NCBI GenBank assembly: GCA_905221605.1
Contig: CAJNDS010002714.1
Location: 189,716 to 253,715 of the forward strand
Direction: 5' to 3'
Length of the DNA: 64,000 nt
From: Symbiodinium natans
Lineage: Eukaryota > Sar > Dinophyceae > Suessiales > Symbiodiniaceae
Every line of letters begins with the position of its first letter. Positions within the stretch are counted from its first letter, which is position 1. Below the pieces are notes generated by a model, which had not been told where the DNA came from, did no database searches, and saw only the letters and a list, made by a program, of their open reading frames with translations. Position numbers and translations under genes: made by a program. Shown piece after piece: positions 52,731 to 64,000 of the stretch.

Positions 52731-55152
52731 CCGCCTCAGGAAAAGTGTCTGCGAGCCACCTCGCCTGGTTTGAAGCCCCCTTCTGCAACTCACTCACTCA
52801 CAACCCCTTGCACATGAGTCTCCTGCCATTCTGATCTGGGTTTAGCTCTAAGGGTCATTGTCATGCTCGCCCGAACGCAAGCGGACGAAGCGAGCTGTAG
52901 TCATACATGGATTACCGGGCATCCCCTCAGTCCCCAACATCCTTCCTAAAGTTCAAGCATGCCACCAGTACTAGGGGTGCTGAATGCGCCCCTGGGCAAG
53001 GATTGCCCGTCTGGGCGCCGGAGGCATGCCGAGGCACCCAGACACACCACCAGCAGCCAACTCTTCCCTGGGCTTTGGAAGAAAACCAGCAGAGAGCGGT
53101 GAGCTCTTTTGTCTTTACGCATTGCAGGAGTAAACACGAAATCATCTGATCTGAATGACTCTCGGTGACTTGGTGGGGGCCTGGGAGAGAGGGAAAACCC
53201 CTAAACCTTAAGCCGGGGGAGAGTAAAAAAGATAAGGAGTCGCATCGTGCTGCTTCGGCCATTGGGGCTCCAGGTATCGCCTCAGGCATGACGTTCAGTG
53301 ACATCTCATGTAGCAGAAGTCAAATCGATCTCTCTCGAAAGACATTTCTTACGAGCTTTGGTTCTTTAGACGCCAGCCTACCGGTACTCCAAGTCTGGCG
53401 GGAAATGAGAGTCTCTCCGGAAATGTCTGCACTTTGCAACGAAGAGGACAGCTCTGCTGACTTCACTGTAGGAATCTGTAGGTAACCCCTTGCTTGCAGT
53501 AAATCGCGACAGCGCCATAGATGGAGGCCGGCCAGCGCCAGCCCCAGTGTCAAAGTGGGCACCTTTCGTAGGCGTATTCCCCAGGGCAGGTGCGTCGTTT
53601 GCTTGGAGACGGTTTGCAGTATGGGACATTTAATGGTAGAGCGGGATGAGAAAGTCAAGTCTGAGACCTCGGTCCGGCATGAACCGGATTCCTGTCGAGA
53701 GTAGGCTGACGCTGTGTTGCTCGTGAGCATGACCGTGGAGTGAGGGGCCTCCGAAATTGGATCTTGGTTTCGAATTTCAGCTGTCATGCACTCCGCTGTA
53801 TTCAACTTGATGTTCACTCGGCTGTGCCGGTGCCACTGCCAAGGTCCCATGGATCAGCCGCGCCCTCCAGCTGCAGGTGCCGATCCGATGGGTCTTTCAG
53901 GGCGCACCCACAACACCACACAACACCCTCGGCCCCTTGAGCTCAAGAAACCCATATTGCGGCATGTTATGCCGCGAAGGCCAGTCCATGCCCCATGCTG
54001 TGACCGTGCCGGAAGATGGAGCCAGGTCGAGTCTTCGCCGTGCTGCTGCGCTCACACTGCTGGCCACGGGATCTTGTGATGGATTCAGGGTTGGGGTGCA
54101 TGTCAGGGTAGTTAGAGTATCTCGATCTGTGGAGTGTTGAGTTTATGCCCCCCGCAACTTGCGACGGTGATCAACACAGAGTTTGCTCTCAAGCGTGTAA
54201 ACCCCACAGCCCAAAGACCAGGAACCTGCCCACCAGGTAGCGGCATGGCCACAGACCAGCCTCCAGTTCTGCGTGCCAGGCAGGTTCGGCTTAGGGGTAT
54301 AGGGATGTTAAAAAATTTTGGGCTTCGCCACTGTCGATGGAGAGTGATTGTTCTCTCCCACACCGGACCTGCCACGATTCCTGCCCAGCAATGTGTGCTC
54401 GATGGTTAAGGAGCGCTTGAAGGAACATTGATGATAGGCGACACTGAACCTCTACGTACTCCAGCGCGGTAATTGATACCAGCTGCCTAAGCCTTGCCAT
54501 CGTTGTACTCGGTTGAAGACTGCTTGGCGTGGAGTAGGTACACAGCAGGAAGGGTACGGAGTGAGTCCAACGTCTGATGCCCTCCCAAACCAGGCACCTG
54601 GTCAGCTCAAAGATCCCGATCTCAGTTGCTGCAAACGCAGAGGAGGTGTGCGGGGTTTGATCCTGTGTGTTCGCGGTGAGCGTGTTTGCTTGGGCTGGAG
54701 TTCGAGCGCTTGAGTCAGGAATGTTACACTTTGCCAGCAAAGCCCCATGCGTGTCTTGACCCTCAGAACTTCGAGTACAGTGGTTCGTTTTTGAGGAGCT
54801 GATGGTTAGAGTGTCGTTTATGACAGTCTAGGCTTCTGGGAAGGTCCATTCTGCACAAAGGTTGTCTTTTGCTGGTCGAAAGATGATGATCCATGGCTTG
54901 CTGCATAGCATCCTGCACATGCACACTCTTCATGTGCTCTGTGAAGGTTACACTCCCAAGGTTACACTCCCTCTCACAACCACTCTCTCCTGTCAGGGCG
55001 AGGCGTCGTCGCGGTCGGCCAACGCGATTTCGTGGGGTGTTTGAAGCGCTCCCAGAGCCCGAGGCAAGGTTGTCTGGGCAAGTGGGACGGGGCTCCAAAA
55101 TCCGGTTTTCACAGTCTTTGCCCGCAGTGTTTGTTTCTACCAATGCAGCTCC
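52731..55152. other. Stretch with no confident genes
   Basis: A + segment at about 52970-53100 ends at a good GTGAGC donor and could be an exon, but its frame is ambiguous. Nothing else is supported. The minus ORFs look like chance frames. Confidence 0.35.
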
Positions 55153-55345
55153 ATGATGGAATCCGAGCCACCCTTTCAGGACCCGCCGTTTCCGCCGGGC
55201 ATAGATGATCCATTGCCCTGGCCGGAGGAAACTGCCGAGGCGCTGTGCTTGTTTGGCGGGAAGTTTCGTCGAATGCTTAAGATATTTTGGGCTTCGACGA
55301 CCCATATGTTCGCAAGATCTGCCTTCTTGCTGAGCTCGGGGACAG
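55153..55345 (+). CDS. Exons of an unidentified gene
   Basis: Frame one, from ATG 55153, reads MMESEPPFQDPPFPPGIDD then PLPWPEETAEALCLFGG. A second exon, 55282-55345, after CTTAAG, reads ILGFDDPYVRKICLLAELGD and ends in a strong GTACAG donor. A small intron with a GA donor probably separates them. I do not recognise the protein. Coding composition is good. Confidence 0.5.
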
Positions 55346-55534
55346 GTACAGGTTCCTTTGTTGAGTTTGTCAGGAAGATTCATTCCTCGCGGCAGTTTTG
55401 GTTTTAGGGTTCCGGTTCGGAGGTCCTGGACTTCCCAGGATGCGTGAGCGCGGAGGTTTGCTTAAGTTGCGAGACGGGCCAAGGCACAAAAGTAGTAGTT
55501 GCGCACAGGGGCTACACATCAAGGCAGCAGTCAC

Positions 55535-55768
55535 GGCAGTTTATATCATTCTCGCAAAGCCCTCACTCAGATCATGATCGATGCTCACAGCGTGATTCCC
55601 TGGTACTGGTCTGAGACTGCCAAGATTGAGGAGGACGGATCGGATGGATTGAAACAGAGGCTACACGGATATTGGCCGCAGGGACCATTAGTGCAGGATG
55701 TCTTGCGGGCTCACGAGGGTAGTTTCAAGATGTGCCTGCCTCCTGCCTCATCCAGAAATGAGCTGTGA
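55535..55768 (+). CDS. Exon of the same unidentified gene (possible)
   Basis: The frame reads RKALTQIMIDAHSVIPWYW, SETAKIEEDGSDGLKQRL, HGYWPQGPLVQDVLRAHEG and on to a TGA. It is continuous and coding-like for about 75 codons. A further exon-like segment at about 55903-55990 (DLNLRHDMFTFWPARIAK) ends in a GT donor, so the TGA may lie in an intron. Confidence 0.45.
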   Translation, partial: GSLYHSRKALTQIMIDAHSVIPWYWSETAKIEEDGSDGLKQRLHGYWPQGPLVQDVLRAHEGSFKMCLPPASSRNEL

Positions 55769-55990
55769 GCAGGCAGCACGATGCTACAGCACTCCGTCGC
55801 CACCTGCGCACTCAGACCCCCGTAGTTGTAGTGTTTTCGAGGCCGAAGCTAGAGACTGGCAAACGGGCTTTCTTGAGGTGATCCCCAACTTCCTTCTTCC
55901 GAGAGGACCTCAACTTGCGCCACGACATGTTTACGTTTTGGCCCGCCCGGATTGCCAAAGCAGGGCAGGCCGGCAAGGAGCATTCAAGGG

Positions 55991-58664
55991 TGTGGGTTTC
56001 GTAATGTTTTGAGCTTTCTGTTTAAAATTGGGACGGTTTGGGTAATGGTTTGGCGGCTTGGGGTCGGGGCTTTGTACAATTTGTTCGTAGGATCGGGGGC
56101 GGAGTCATGTCTGAAGGGCTTAGAGGGCTTCGGTTCAATTGGGCATCTCAAAGGACACAGCGAATCACAGATAAACGCAGCTCACCGTCATCGCGCATGA
56201 AGCCTCAGTCATGGTAGCCCGCGGTCTCTAGATGGCTGTTTGCAAGCATCTTGCTGCTTTTGGGGGCTACTCGATTGCCCAAATGATCTTTGATCAAGAA
56301 TGGAATCGAATGTTGCGCGGGTCAGACCAAGCATCGCAGACTCTCAGCACAGCTTCGGAAGCAGCACATTTGGAACGCAGTTGAAAGCAGACCCCTTGAG
56401 ACTGCTTTAATCTGGCGCATTTCAACATGAAACATATGCGAGAAGAAGATGGTGTGCAAGAGCGCAGAACTGCTTTGGCATCGTTCCGCTTTTTTGCCCG
56501 CATCCTTTTGCAGCCGGTTTGCATGTGGACAAGGGGCTATTGACTGCGGAGAAGATGCTTGGAACGTGAAAGAAGAGGCCTCTCTCTTAATTTAAACGAA
56601 ATTTTGCAAGGAGCCGTTTATGCTTCAGACTTTAGTGTTTGTGGACATAGTTCTGGTTCCGGTCTCGCGGCCCTGCAGGCCCTGCTTTCGCGCTTTGGGA
56701 TCTCGAGGCCGCCCTCTGCTTGGAGGCGACCGTTTTCTGCCAGGGACCAGAGTCCCAGAACCCACTTGAGCAAGAGCACACACAAAGCATGGAATGCAAA
56801 CCTGGACATTCCAAGCCGGAACTTTCCTGCCCCTGACAGTCCGATCATTGTGGTGCCCCTCACATGGCACACGTGAACACGTGGGCTTGACCCTTGCAGC
56901 TTCGGGGGGCGTTGAGAACTTGGAGTCGAGGAACGCTTAGGAATGTAAGGGGTGTTCAGAAGTTTGGGCTTCTCCTTTGCCAGAGGCGGCAATCAGAGCC
57001 GAACACTTGCTATATAGAGTGGGAATAAGAGCTGGGCAGTTTTGGGACATATGAGGGTTGGGCAATGCTGGCTGCAGATGCCCGTAGTGGAGCTTTGCCA
57101 ACAAAAGCACGTGGGGTGCAAGTTGCTGTGTTTCTGCATGTCTCAGGGCATGGTGCACCGAAACTGTACGGGGCCACGTTAAGTCCGGTGCCCGCTTGGG
57201 AGTCGGCGTGTGCTCGGGAGACTTGCTGCGGCGATTTTGGTATATCTTTGCGGTACGGACATTGGAGATCGAAGAGGAGATTTATCATTGCTTGGGGAAA
57301 AAGCTGTGGCCAGAGCCCTAAGCTGTTGCGCTCCAGGTATTCGACCTTCCGGATGCCGCCAAAACGATTAACGGTCATCAGGCCCCTGTGCTGCGCAAAT
57401 CGGGACTCGGGCTTGCGTGCAGTGTAGAGACTTTGAACGATTGTCGGACAGTCCTGCTCAAAGGGTGCATGCTCTCCCCCCATACGTGAACCTCTTCTTT
57501 TCTCGGGCTTTCTCGCGAGTCGGCCGTCTGGGTTGTGGGTGAGAAAACATGAGCTTTCGGGATTGTTCGATAAATCGACTGGATTCATCCTCCACCCTGG
57601 AACTTGCCGCGCAGGTCAAAAGATATCGCCGCATCGCACGACAAGGGCCGGTGCGGTTCAACAACGTCACCTTAGCGTCCGGGCCGTCCCGTGTTTTAAG
57701 AGCGCAGAGAAGGGAGAACCTGTGAGGTTCATGGCCGCTTGCCGGGAGAGTTCACCAGTCTGATGTGTGGGAGGTTCATCGAATGTCATAGAGGCTCACG
57801 GAGGGTCAAGGTGCTTTCGGAAGAATACAGAGCTTGCGTGTCTGAGATTCACTCGGCCGAAGACACTCTTTGGGTCTTCTTTGGCTCGACAGTTCTTTAC
57901 ACAAGGGCTCTGGAAATTCGGACAAGTAAGGTCTAGAGGACGAAAGCAAGCCGGGTCGGGGTTTGCATCAAAAACGTGATGCATCTGATCACTGCTGTAG
58001 CTGCAGAAAGTAGCGGCCATGCGGCACATCCCTATATCTCCTTCCAAGCTTAAGCCGGAGCCCTCTTGGCAACAACTCCATGTGTGCCCAAGGAAGTCCT
58101 TGTCTTTCAATTCTTGACTGTCGCGACTTCGTCCTCAGAATGTGGTCCCCACTCCTGACAAGTCTAGTCCTACAACCTCCTAAAGCACATTGCACGCACG
58201 ACCCCAACGCGCGTTTAATTTTCGCGGGCCAAGCCCTCCAACGTGCTACACGGAGCCGGCCTTGTGAGCCGCTCTCCTGCAGCTGGAGCTTAGAGTCTAA
58301 GAGCAGCTTGCATTGGGCTTTCATCGGGCCTTTGAGCCTCCAACAGTACGCGGGGAAACAGGTGTGGATGGTGGTGTGCCTTCAACCTGCCGGCGAATTG
58401 CCAGGGCTTGACAGGGACACGAAATTGAATTTCGTTTAACCAAGATTCCTAAAGTCGATCAGAGCCTGAGGGGGATTTGGGTCAAGTTGAGGGCTGCTGC
58501 TGCAAATTGCGGGTCTCACGGATAGTTTGAGGATTTAGATGTTTGGCCCGCAGCTAAGCCTTCACTCCGAGCAAGGATTCTATTAACAAGCCTGAAGACT
58601 CTGGACTCTACATGCAACAGAAAACTCGAACACAACCCTGCAAAATGTGCCTTTGTAGCTTATT
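55991..58664. other. Stretch with no confident genes
   Basis: The only candidate is a 58-codon + frame from ATG 57549 to TGA at 57723-57725 (MSFRDCSINRLDSSSTLE...), which is basic and Ser-rich without a recognisable domain. Other ORFs here are unremarkable. Confidence 0.3.
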
Positions 58665-58690
58665 CCCCCCCCCCCCCCCCCCCCCCCCCC
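58665..58690. repeat. Poly(C) run, 26 nt
   Basis: The longest homopolymer in the window, 34 bp upstream of a candidate start codon at 58724. Confidence 0.95.
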
Positions 58691-58723
58691 ATCTTCCGTC
58701 GCCGAGACTTCAGCCATCGCTCC

Positions 58724-61700
58724 ATGAGCACGCCTGATGGCGCGGACGAGCACGAGGAGGGCGTTCGGCTCTTCGGGTAGTGTCGGGACAAGGCTTCGAC
58801 CTGGGGGAAGTTGGGGTAACCTGGTGAGCTTCGCTCGAGGAAGCGTTGCCATGAGCCGATCCCGGGTAGGGTCCGAACGTGCAGGGTGGCCACTTTGTGG
58901 GACTAAGCGGCTACTGGCTCAAGATGCACAGCGAGACCTCTTCGGCTTAAGAGGATATATCTGCTCCCGCCGATGGCAGGGAACCCTGGTCCTTTTCGGG
59001 ATGTGTAAGCAGGCGCAGTTAGGAGGTGCAAGCGGCACTTCCCAAACAAGCCAGCCAAACCCATTTCTGCGATCCCCGAAGTTGTGAGAAGTCGTCCCCA
59101 TCTTCAGGACTTCGACGTGCCTAGCGAGGTGCCTTGCAGAGCTCCGTCCTTGTGTCCCTTGAAGAATCACGAGCTTGTAGGACCTGAACCTGAACTAGAT
59201 TGAGGCTGCAAGATGTTCAGCCTGGCCTATGGAGCCTCGAACTCATGAACATGCCCATACTCTTGTCCAGGGCGTTGTCTCGATCAAGACAACCGGGATG
59301 GCTACGGCCACTGCCGTTGATGATGCCAATCTGTCATCTATCGCTATCGAGCAGGCACGCATGCCGGGCTTGACAAGGCTTCTTTCGGCTTCCTGTTCAC
59401 AATTGTTCACACCCCCCGAAGTCATTCCTAAGGGCAAGAGGTGTCAACGCCAGTCTAGGGTTGGAACCGTGTGCCCTTCGTATGGTACCTTACCCGCTTG
59501 TTTACAGGGATCCGAAGTACTCGTACGGGCCCTTACTATGTAGAGTTTATACAAGGTTTTTTTTTGCAAGCCCATAAATCGAACCCTAAGACATCATGGT
59601 GCCTTAGCAGTCCAGCTTGGGACAGCTTCCCTTCTATCAACACAACTGGGAGCCCTGAACAGCGAGCTCTCGTTGCGAGGGCGATGCGGGTCAAGACTTT
59701 GGCCTGGGTGCGAAACGTGCCCCCTTTTTGAGTTGAAGTGATGGGTTTGAGCCTAAGAGGGTTCCAGAGAGTTTCGGGCTGCAGAGTTCAAGGTGTCGGC
59801 TTAGACTATAGCAGGCTTTCCGTTTCGAGAACGGAGCAAACTATCAGTAACCATCATCCAGAGACCCACCTAGAAGACGAGGCATGCCAGAGGTCGCTAC
59901 TCCCATGCATTCCCGTGCTCGCCTTCTTAGCCCGGTACACCTGTGTGCCAACAGACAGCCCTCGGCCTCCACCCATCCTGAACCTTCAGACCCGAAAGCC
60001 TCCAAGCCCTAAGTCTGCAACGCAGACCAGCGTGCTTGTTGGTGGGGACTAGATTCCGATAAGCGCCCTGACCCTTCGCAGAAATGCCGCACCCTTAACC
60101 TCGAAAGCGCGAGACCTGGAGACTCCTTGTTCGTGACCCCACAGAAGATCGCGCCATGGAGCAGTTGAGTCTCGAGTCTTGATTCCCGGAGGCCCTTGTC
60201 GTAGCTTCAGGATGTGTGACAACATGTCGTTTGGCCTTCTTCGCGCGGAGTGCGTCTCCAGGTACCGTTAGTGCACTGATCCTGCCGCCTCAGCGACAGG
60301 ATAGCCGCTCGGACAAACTCAGGATTCCTGGAAATCATGCAGTACTCATATACACATATATACTGTTATACAGAACTATATATATATGTATATATATATA
60401 CATATGTCAAGAGACATATTTGCAGAACACAGAGGTTGTAGGCACAGGGTTTCTGTCTGAGCGGATGTACATTAAAGCTTCAACATGGCGAAGCTTCGAT
60501 GCGACATGGTCAGTCCGTCAATGCCTGGCCATGCGACATGGTTCTAGCTTGAGATCGGACCTCTGCTCCTACACTGAAGTCCATACACTCTCAGGCACAA
60601 CTTGTTGTGAAGCCTGTGTGCTGGTGAACCTTTCAGTCTCGCCTTAGCCTGCAGCCGCCAGCAGGTCATGAACTTGCAAATACATCTGAACCACTGGCTC
60701 ATCCAAACAGCTTGTTGGCAGAGCTTGGGCTCGTTTCTTTCCTAGCAACCCACTAAGACGAAGATAAACGCGCGAAAATAAGGAAGCCGCGCGGTATCAA
60801 TGAAACTGTAGAATGAGTGATTGTAAGGCAGGAAAGGCCCAACAAAGCTAATGCAAGACAGGGGGTCTTTCACCACTTTTTGATTTTGACTTTTGATTCT
60901 CTTGTAAACCAAGCATGTCGTGGAGCAAGTTTACTTGAACAAGTGATTGAACAATGCTGCGCAGAAGTCCCTTGCATTTCTAGCGGTCATATTATTCTGT
61001 TCGCACTTCGTTGCACTTCGTTCTCCAACTCTCTCTCTCTTTCTCTCTTTTCATTTATTGTTCTTATTCGGGGTTTTGTTGGCTTTCATGGCGTTTACAC
61101 ATGTTGACACGTGTGTTCAGATAAACATGTGAGTGTGAGCACGCACGCTTCTTAATTCCTTCATGCTTGAATTGTGTCATCAGGGTTTTAAGCGATCGTT
61201 CGGGATCACAGCTTTGTTTGCTTTCGCTGCTACATCAATGTGGGACTTGGTTCGCAAAAGATGATCGAGCGGTCCTGGGGCACTGCAGCTTGTTCTCCCA
61301 TCTTGAATCTTACATCCACAACATCGTTTTGACGCCCCTGCGCTTTGCCCTCTAAAGCTTTTACCATGAGCTTGTGCAAGTGCACGCTGTGGATGTTTGT
61401 GGGTCACTTGAGCCCCCCCCAGGTGTAACAAGCATTCACAGCATCATGGAGGTGGCGGCTGCCTCAGAAGATTGCGAAGGATGCTTTTGGACCTGTGTGC
61501 ATGGATGTAAGCGTAACTCTCTCTCTCTCTCTCTCCCTCTCTCTCTCCCTCTCTCTCGCTCTCTCTCTCTCTCTCGAAAATATGTGCGTACGTACGTTTC
61601 TACTCGACACATGTATATGCAAAGGTGTGCATACAGCATTTGGAGTAGAACCCATGGGCCTGCCGGGCCATACCATGAAACCCCCGCGCGGAGCTGTGCC

Positions 61701-63788
61701 CTGGGACCTTGCAAGGCATGTCGGAATCACCGGATTTCCACATAGACTGGGAAACCTGCGGGCCATATCACCGAGTTTTTTCCATGCTTCCAATAAGGTG
61801 CGAGAGCGTGTCGGAAAATTGCAGGGCACAGCCGCCGGAGGCAGGTGCGGCTTTGCGCGTGCACGCAGCAATGAGAAATCTTAATTTGGCTTTGGGTTGA
61901 TTGTACGCATGAACGGGTTCGACTAGTAGTTCGTGCACGTATGCATTGTCAGTCTCGTAGATTCAGCCATGCTTTGCACCGACTCGAGGCACACAAATCC
62001 TCAAGCAGATGACATGTCAGTTTGTCAATCTATGGATTTCCAATCGTCTTGCTGTTGAGGAAGGCATCAGTTCAACTCGCAGCACGTCAGTTGTTCGTCT
62101 AAGTGTACATAGAGCCTGCCCATGAACTCGGGCGCTGTAGAGATCCTCATGCTTTCCGCTTTGTCTGTGCCAGGCCTCCTCACCGGGGGATCTGAAGGCG
62201 ACGATTGGAACCCGAGGTGCTGCGATTCAGAGCTTATCCTAAAGGTTGAACTTTGCAGGAATACAAATGCAAGAAGAACACAATCTGCGCACCGGACTCC
62301 GCAAATCCGTCTTGCCTATGCCTTCCAGTGCGAAAGGCGAACGTGGCAGTTTCAGGCTTTTGGGGTAGATTTTGTACTTTGGTCGGGTGTTCAGTAAAGT
62401 CGCCATTTTCTTGCCGTCAAGGTGGCATGGCAGAGCAGAGCACAGCCAAGTGGCCTCTGAACAAGCATAACAAGCTACTTGCTCTGGAGAGTCACTTGAG
62501 TATGGGTGGCACTGGAAGACCCATATTCAAACTTTCTTTATGGGGCTTCGGCGGCTTTGGCTGGTCATCGCCAGGAGCTACCGCGGGTCACCCAGAACGA
62601 ACCGCGCCTGCGGCCTTTCGCAGGCCTCAGCTCACCATTGAAGCCACTGTAATAGTAAGGCTGTGGGTCAAGAGGTATCTCAGTTCGGGAGTTGAGGGTT
62701 TTCGGTACTGTTCTGGCTTCACCTGTCTCAGGAAGTAGCCGACTTCTGCATGATCAGCCCCCGGCGAGCCTGGCCCTCCGGAGCTTTCGATCGTGTCCGT
62801 TTGGTTCAAGACTGCTTCGGCAATGTCGGGCAGTTGAGTCCTTGGCGGCCAGGGGGTTTGCTGACCGCAACTTGCTGTGGAATGCTGTAGAACTGTAGAA
62901 CCTCAACCCGACAACAAGGTTTTTTTGTACACCCGACGTGCAGTGTGGAGGAAAAGAGAACGCCAGAATGACTACCACCGAGGATTGCAGGCACGCGCGG
63001 ACCACAAAAAAGCACCAAAATCACTGAGGCAAACAGTCACTTGCTCCGAAATCCTCCATGGAGCCATCCGAAGCCCGCGTACACGGGGTCGCCTAACGTT
63101 CGTGCTTATTGGCCGAAGGCGGCTTTGCAAGGGAAAGAGCAACTGAACACGCGCAGCTCAGGGGTTTGAGCTCAGGGTGCCAGTCCGGCTTGCGGTGGGC
63201 CCTTAACAGCTGAAGCTACAGACCGACATTCAACCCTGCACTCATATTCATGCTTGCCAACATCCGAAGACAAGCTGTAACCATCGTTTCGACCGCATCT
63301 CTCAGGCTGAGAACGCCTTGCTTAGGGCTAACCTTGTTTTCGTAGGTGCTTGGTATGAGTAGTCAGGCAGCCAAGCCACGACCATGGATGGCGCGATGGG
63401 GGCGCGGTTCACTTCTGCACGCCCTGCGGTATAGTATTATAGGGAGCCTGGAGTACCATAGTGAGTCCCAGGCGGCCGGCCTCGGCGGCACCTGCCGGAG
63501 ATGCAACCGGCTACGTAAGACCCACATGTGAAGGCCCCCAAGGGCAAACCTGAAAAGGCTGCCTCCAGGGACTTGAGACGCGTGTATGGAGAGCGCACCT
63601 ATCCCATCTACTTCGTGCAGAGCGCCTGCCTCTCCGAGACCTTCAAGCAGGAGGTCCTCGCATACATGGAGGGTCGGAAGAAGAACCCAAGAATCGAACA
63701 AGGAATCGAGCAAGCTGTGTCTCTCAAGCGAGCGGCGTCTGCGAAGTCCAGTGGCCGAGTCAAAAAGAAGCCAGCCATCCGGGGCTGA
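58724..63788 (+). CDS. Unidentified multi-exon gene, Cys-rich middle and basic C-terminus
   Basis: A candidate first exon, 58724-58776, reads MSTPDGADEHEEGVRLFG and meets a GT donor. 61423-61506 (after a C-rich tract and CAG) reads VTSIHSIMEVAAASEDCEGC then FWTCVHG with a strong GTAAGC donor. 61716-61797 joins through a split Cys codon and reads MSESPDFHIDWETCGPYHR then VFSMLPI, with a GT donor. About 62261-62345 reads EYKCKKNTICAPDSANPSCL then CLP. About 62421-62490 reads MAEQSTAKWPLNKHNKLLAL. The last exon, 63534-63788, is secure (255 bp): APKGKPEKAASRDLRRVYGE, then RTYPIYFVQSACLSETFKQE, ending in a Lys-rich tail (KSSGRVKKKPAIRG) and TGA. I do not recognise a family, and whether all exons belong together is inferred from strand and order. 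More than one gene is possible. Confidence 0.5.
60348..60415. repeat. AT-rich (TA)n tract
   Basis: Degenerate ATATAC and TATATA runs in a presumed intron of the gene ending at 63788. Confidence 0.85.
61518..61575. repeat. (CT)n microsatellite tract
   Basis: A nearly pure CT tract with a few CC and GC interruptions begins about 11 bp after the GTAAGC donor of the exon at 61423-61506. Confidence 0.9.
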
Positions 63789-64000
63789 GGATGTTTGAGA
63801 AGCTTGAGCCTGTTCGCAACGGCTCGGTGCAAGGTCGCGAAAACAAAAAGGTCGCTGTCTGCAAGGGTCCACAGTTACAAATTGTTAGAACATATGGCAG
63901 CCTACACTCATATCTTTGAAGCCGGGCAGCCCAGTCCAAACTTACCCACAATTCCTACACTCCTTTACCGCCCTGCCAAGGCTGTGTTTCCCTGGTCGGA

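Noticed and set aside
57065-57427. 120-codon + ORF
   Set aside because: There is no domain, low-bias codon use, and no splice or start context.

Overview
The window reads as dinoflagellate nuclear DNA, most likely a Symbiodiniaceae-type genome. Evidence: every gene I can support lies on the + strand; coding sequence is broken into very small exons (commonly 30-70 bp) in long introns; the introns end in AG followed by G and begin mostly with GC or GA, only sometimes GT; plant-type (TTTAGGG)n fragments are scattered through introns. ORF-length criteria are misleading here, because most long ORFs are noncoding and most real exons are too short for an ORF list. I therefore annotated by reading conserved protein segments and splice sites by eye.

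Layout. (1) 1-2.4 kb: isolated exon-like segments of an unidentified gene. (2) About 3.7-10.5 kb: a multi-exon gene for a Gly/Lys- and Trp/Ser-rich low-complexity protein that ends in a split WW domain. (3) At most 11.5 to 50.65 kb: the gene for the epsilon subunit of the cytosolic chaperonin TRiC/CCT (CCT5). Thirty-one exons are placed in protein order; one short exon is ambiguous and the N-terminal exon(s) are not found. (4) Inside CCT5 intron 6 (15364-19278): a small gene for a charged, acidic-tailed protein (15880-18825). (5) Inside CCT5 intron 10 (20030-40979, about 21 kb): a gene for an RS-rich, multi-KH RNA-binding protein (about 20.3-34.1 kb), then an exon-like acidic segment, an AT-richer block that may be organelle-derived, and the 3' part of a gene for an Asn-Ser-Thr (N-glycosylation sequon) array protein (stop at 38212). 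(6) 51360-52730: a single-exon, probably secreted Kelch-repeat protein. (7) 55.1-56.0 kb: exons of an unidentified gene. (8) 58.7-63.8 kb: exons of another unidentified gene, Cys-rich in its middle and basic at its C-terminus.

Most striking is that one housekeeping gene hosts at least two, probably three, same-strand genes in its introns. Other notable items are a four-copy, about 100-bp MITE-like family with TIR around TTTCCGAAAATAGGGG, KH domains built from matching exon modules, a tandem duplication in CCT5 that may hold alternative 20-bp microexons, and an all-sequon protein tail. The RNA-binding and WW-domain proteins suggest RNA-processing roles, CCT5 is protein folding, and the Kelch and sequon proteins look secretory. 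No relationship among the neighbours is evident beyond shared strand. No tRNA, rRNA, snRNA or CRISPR was recognised.
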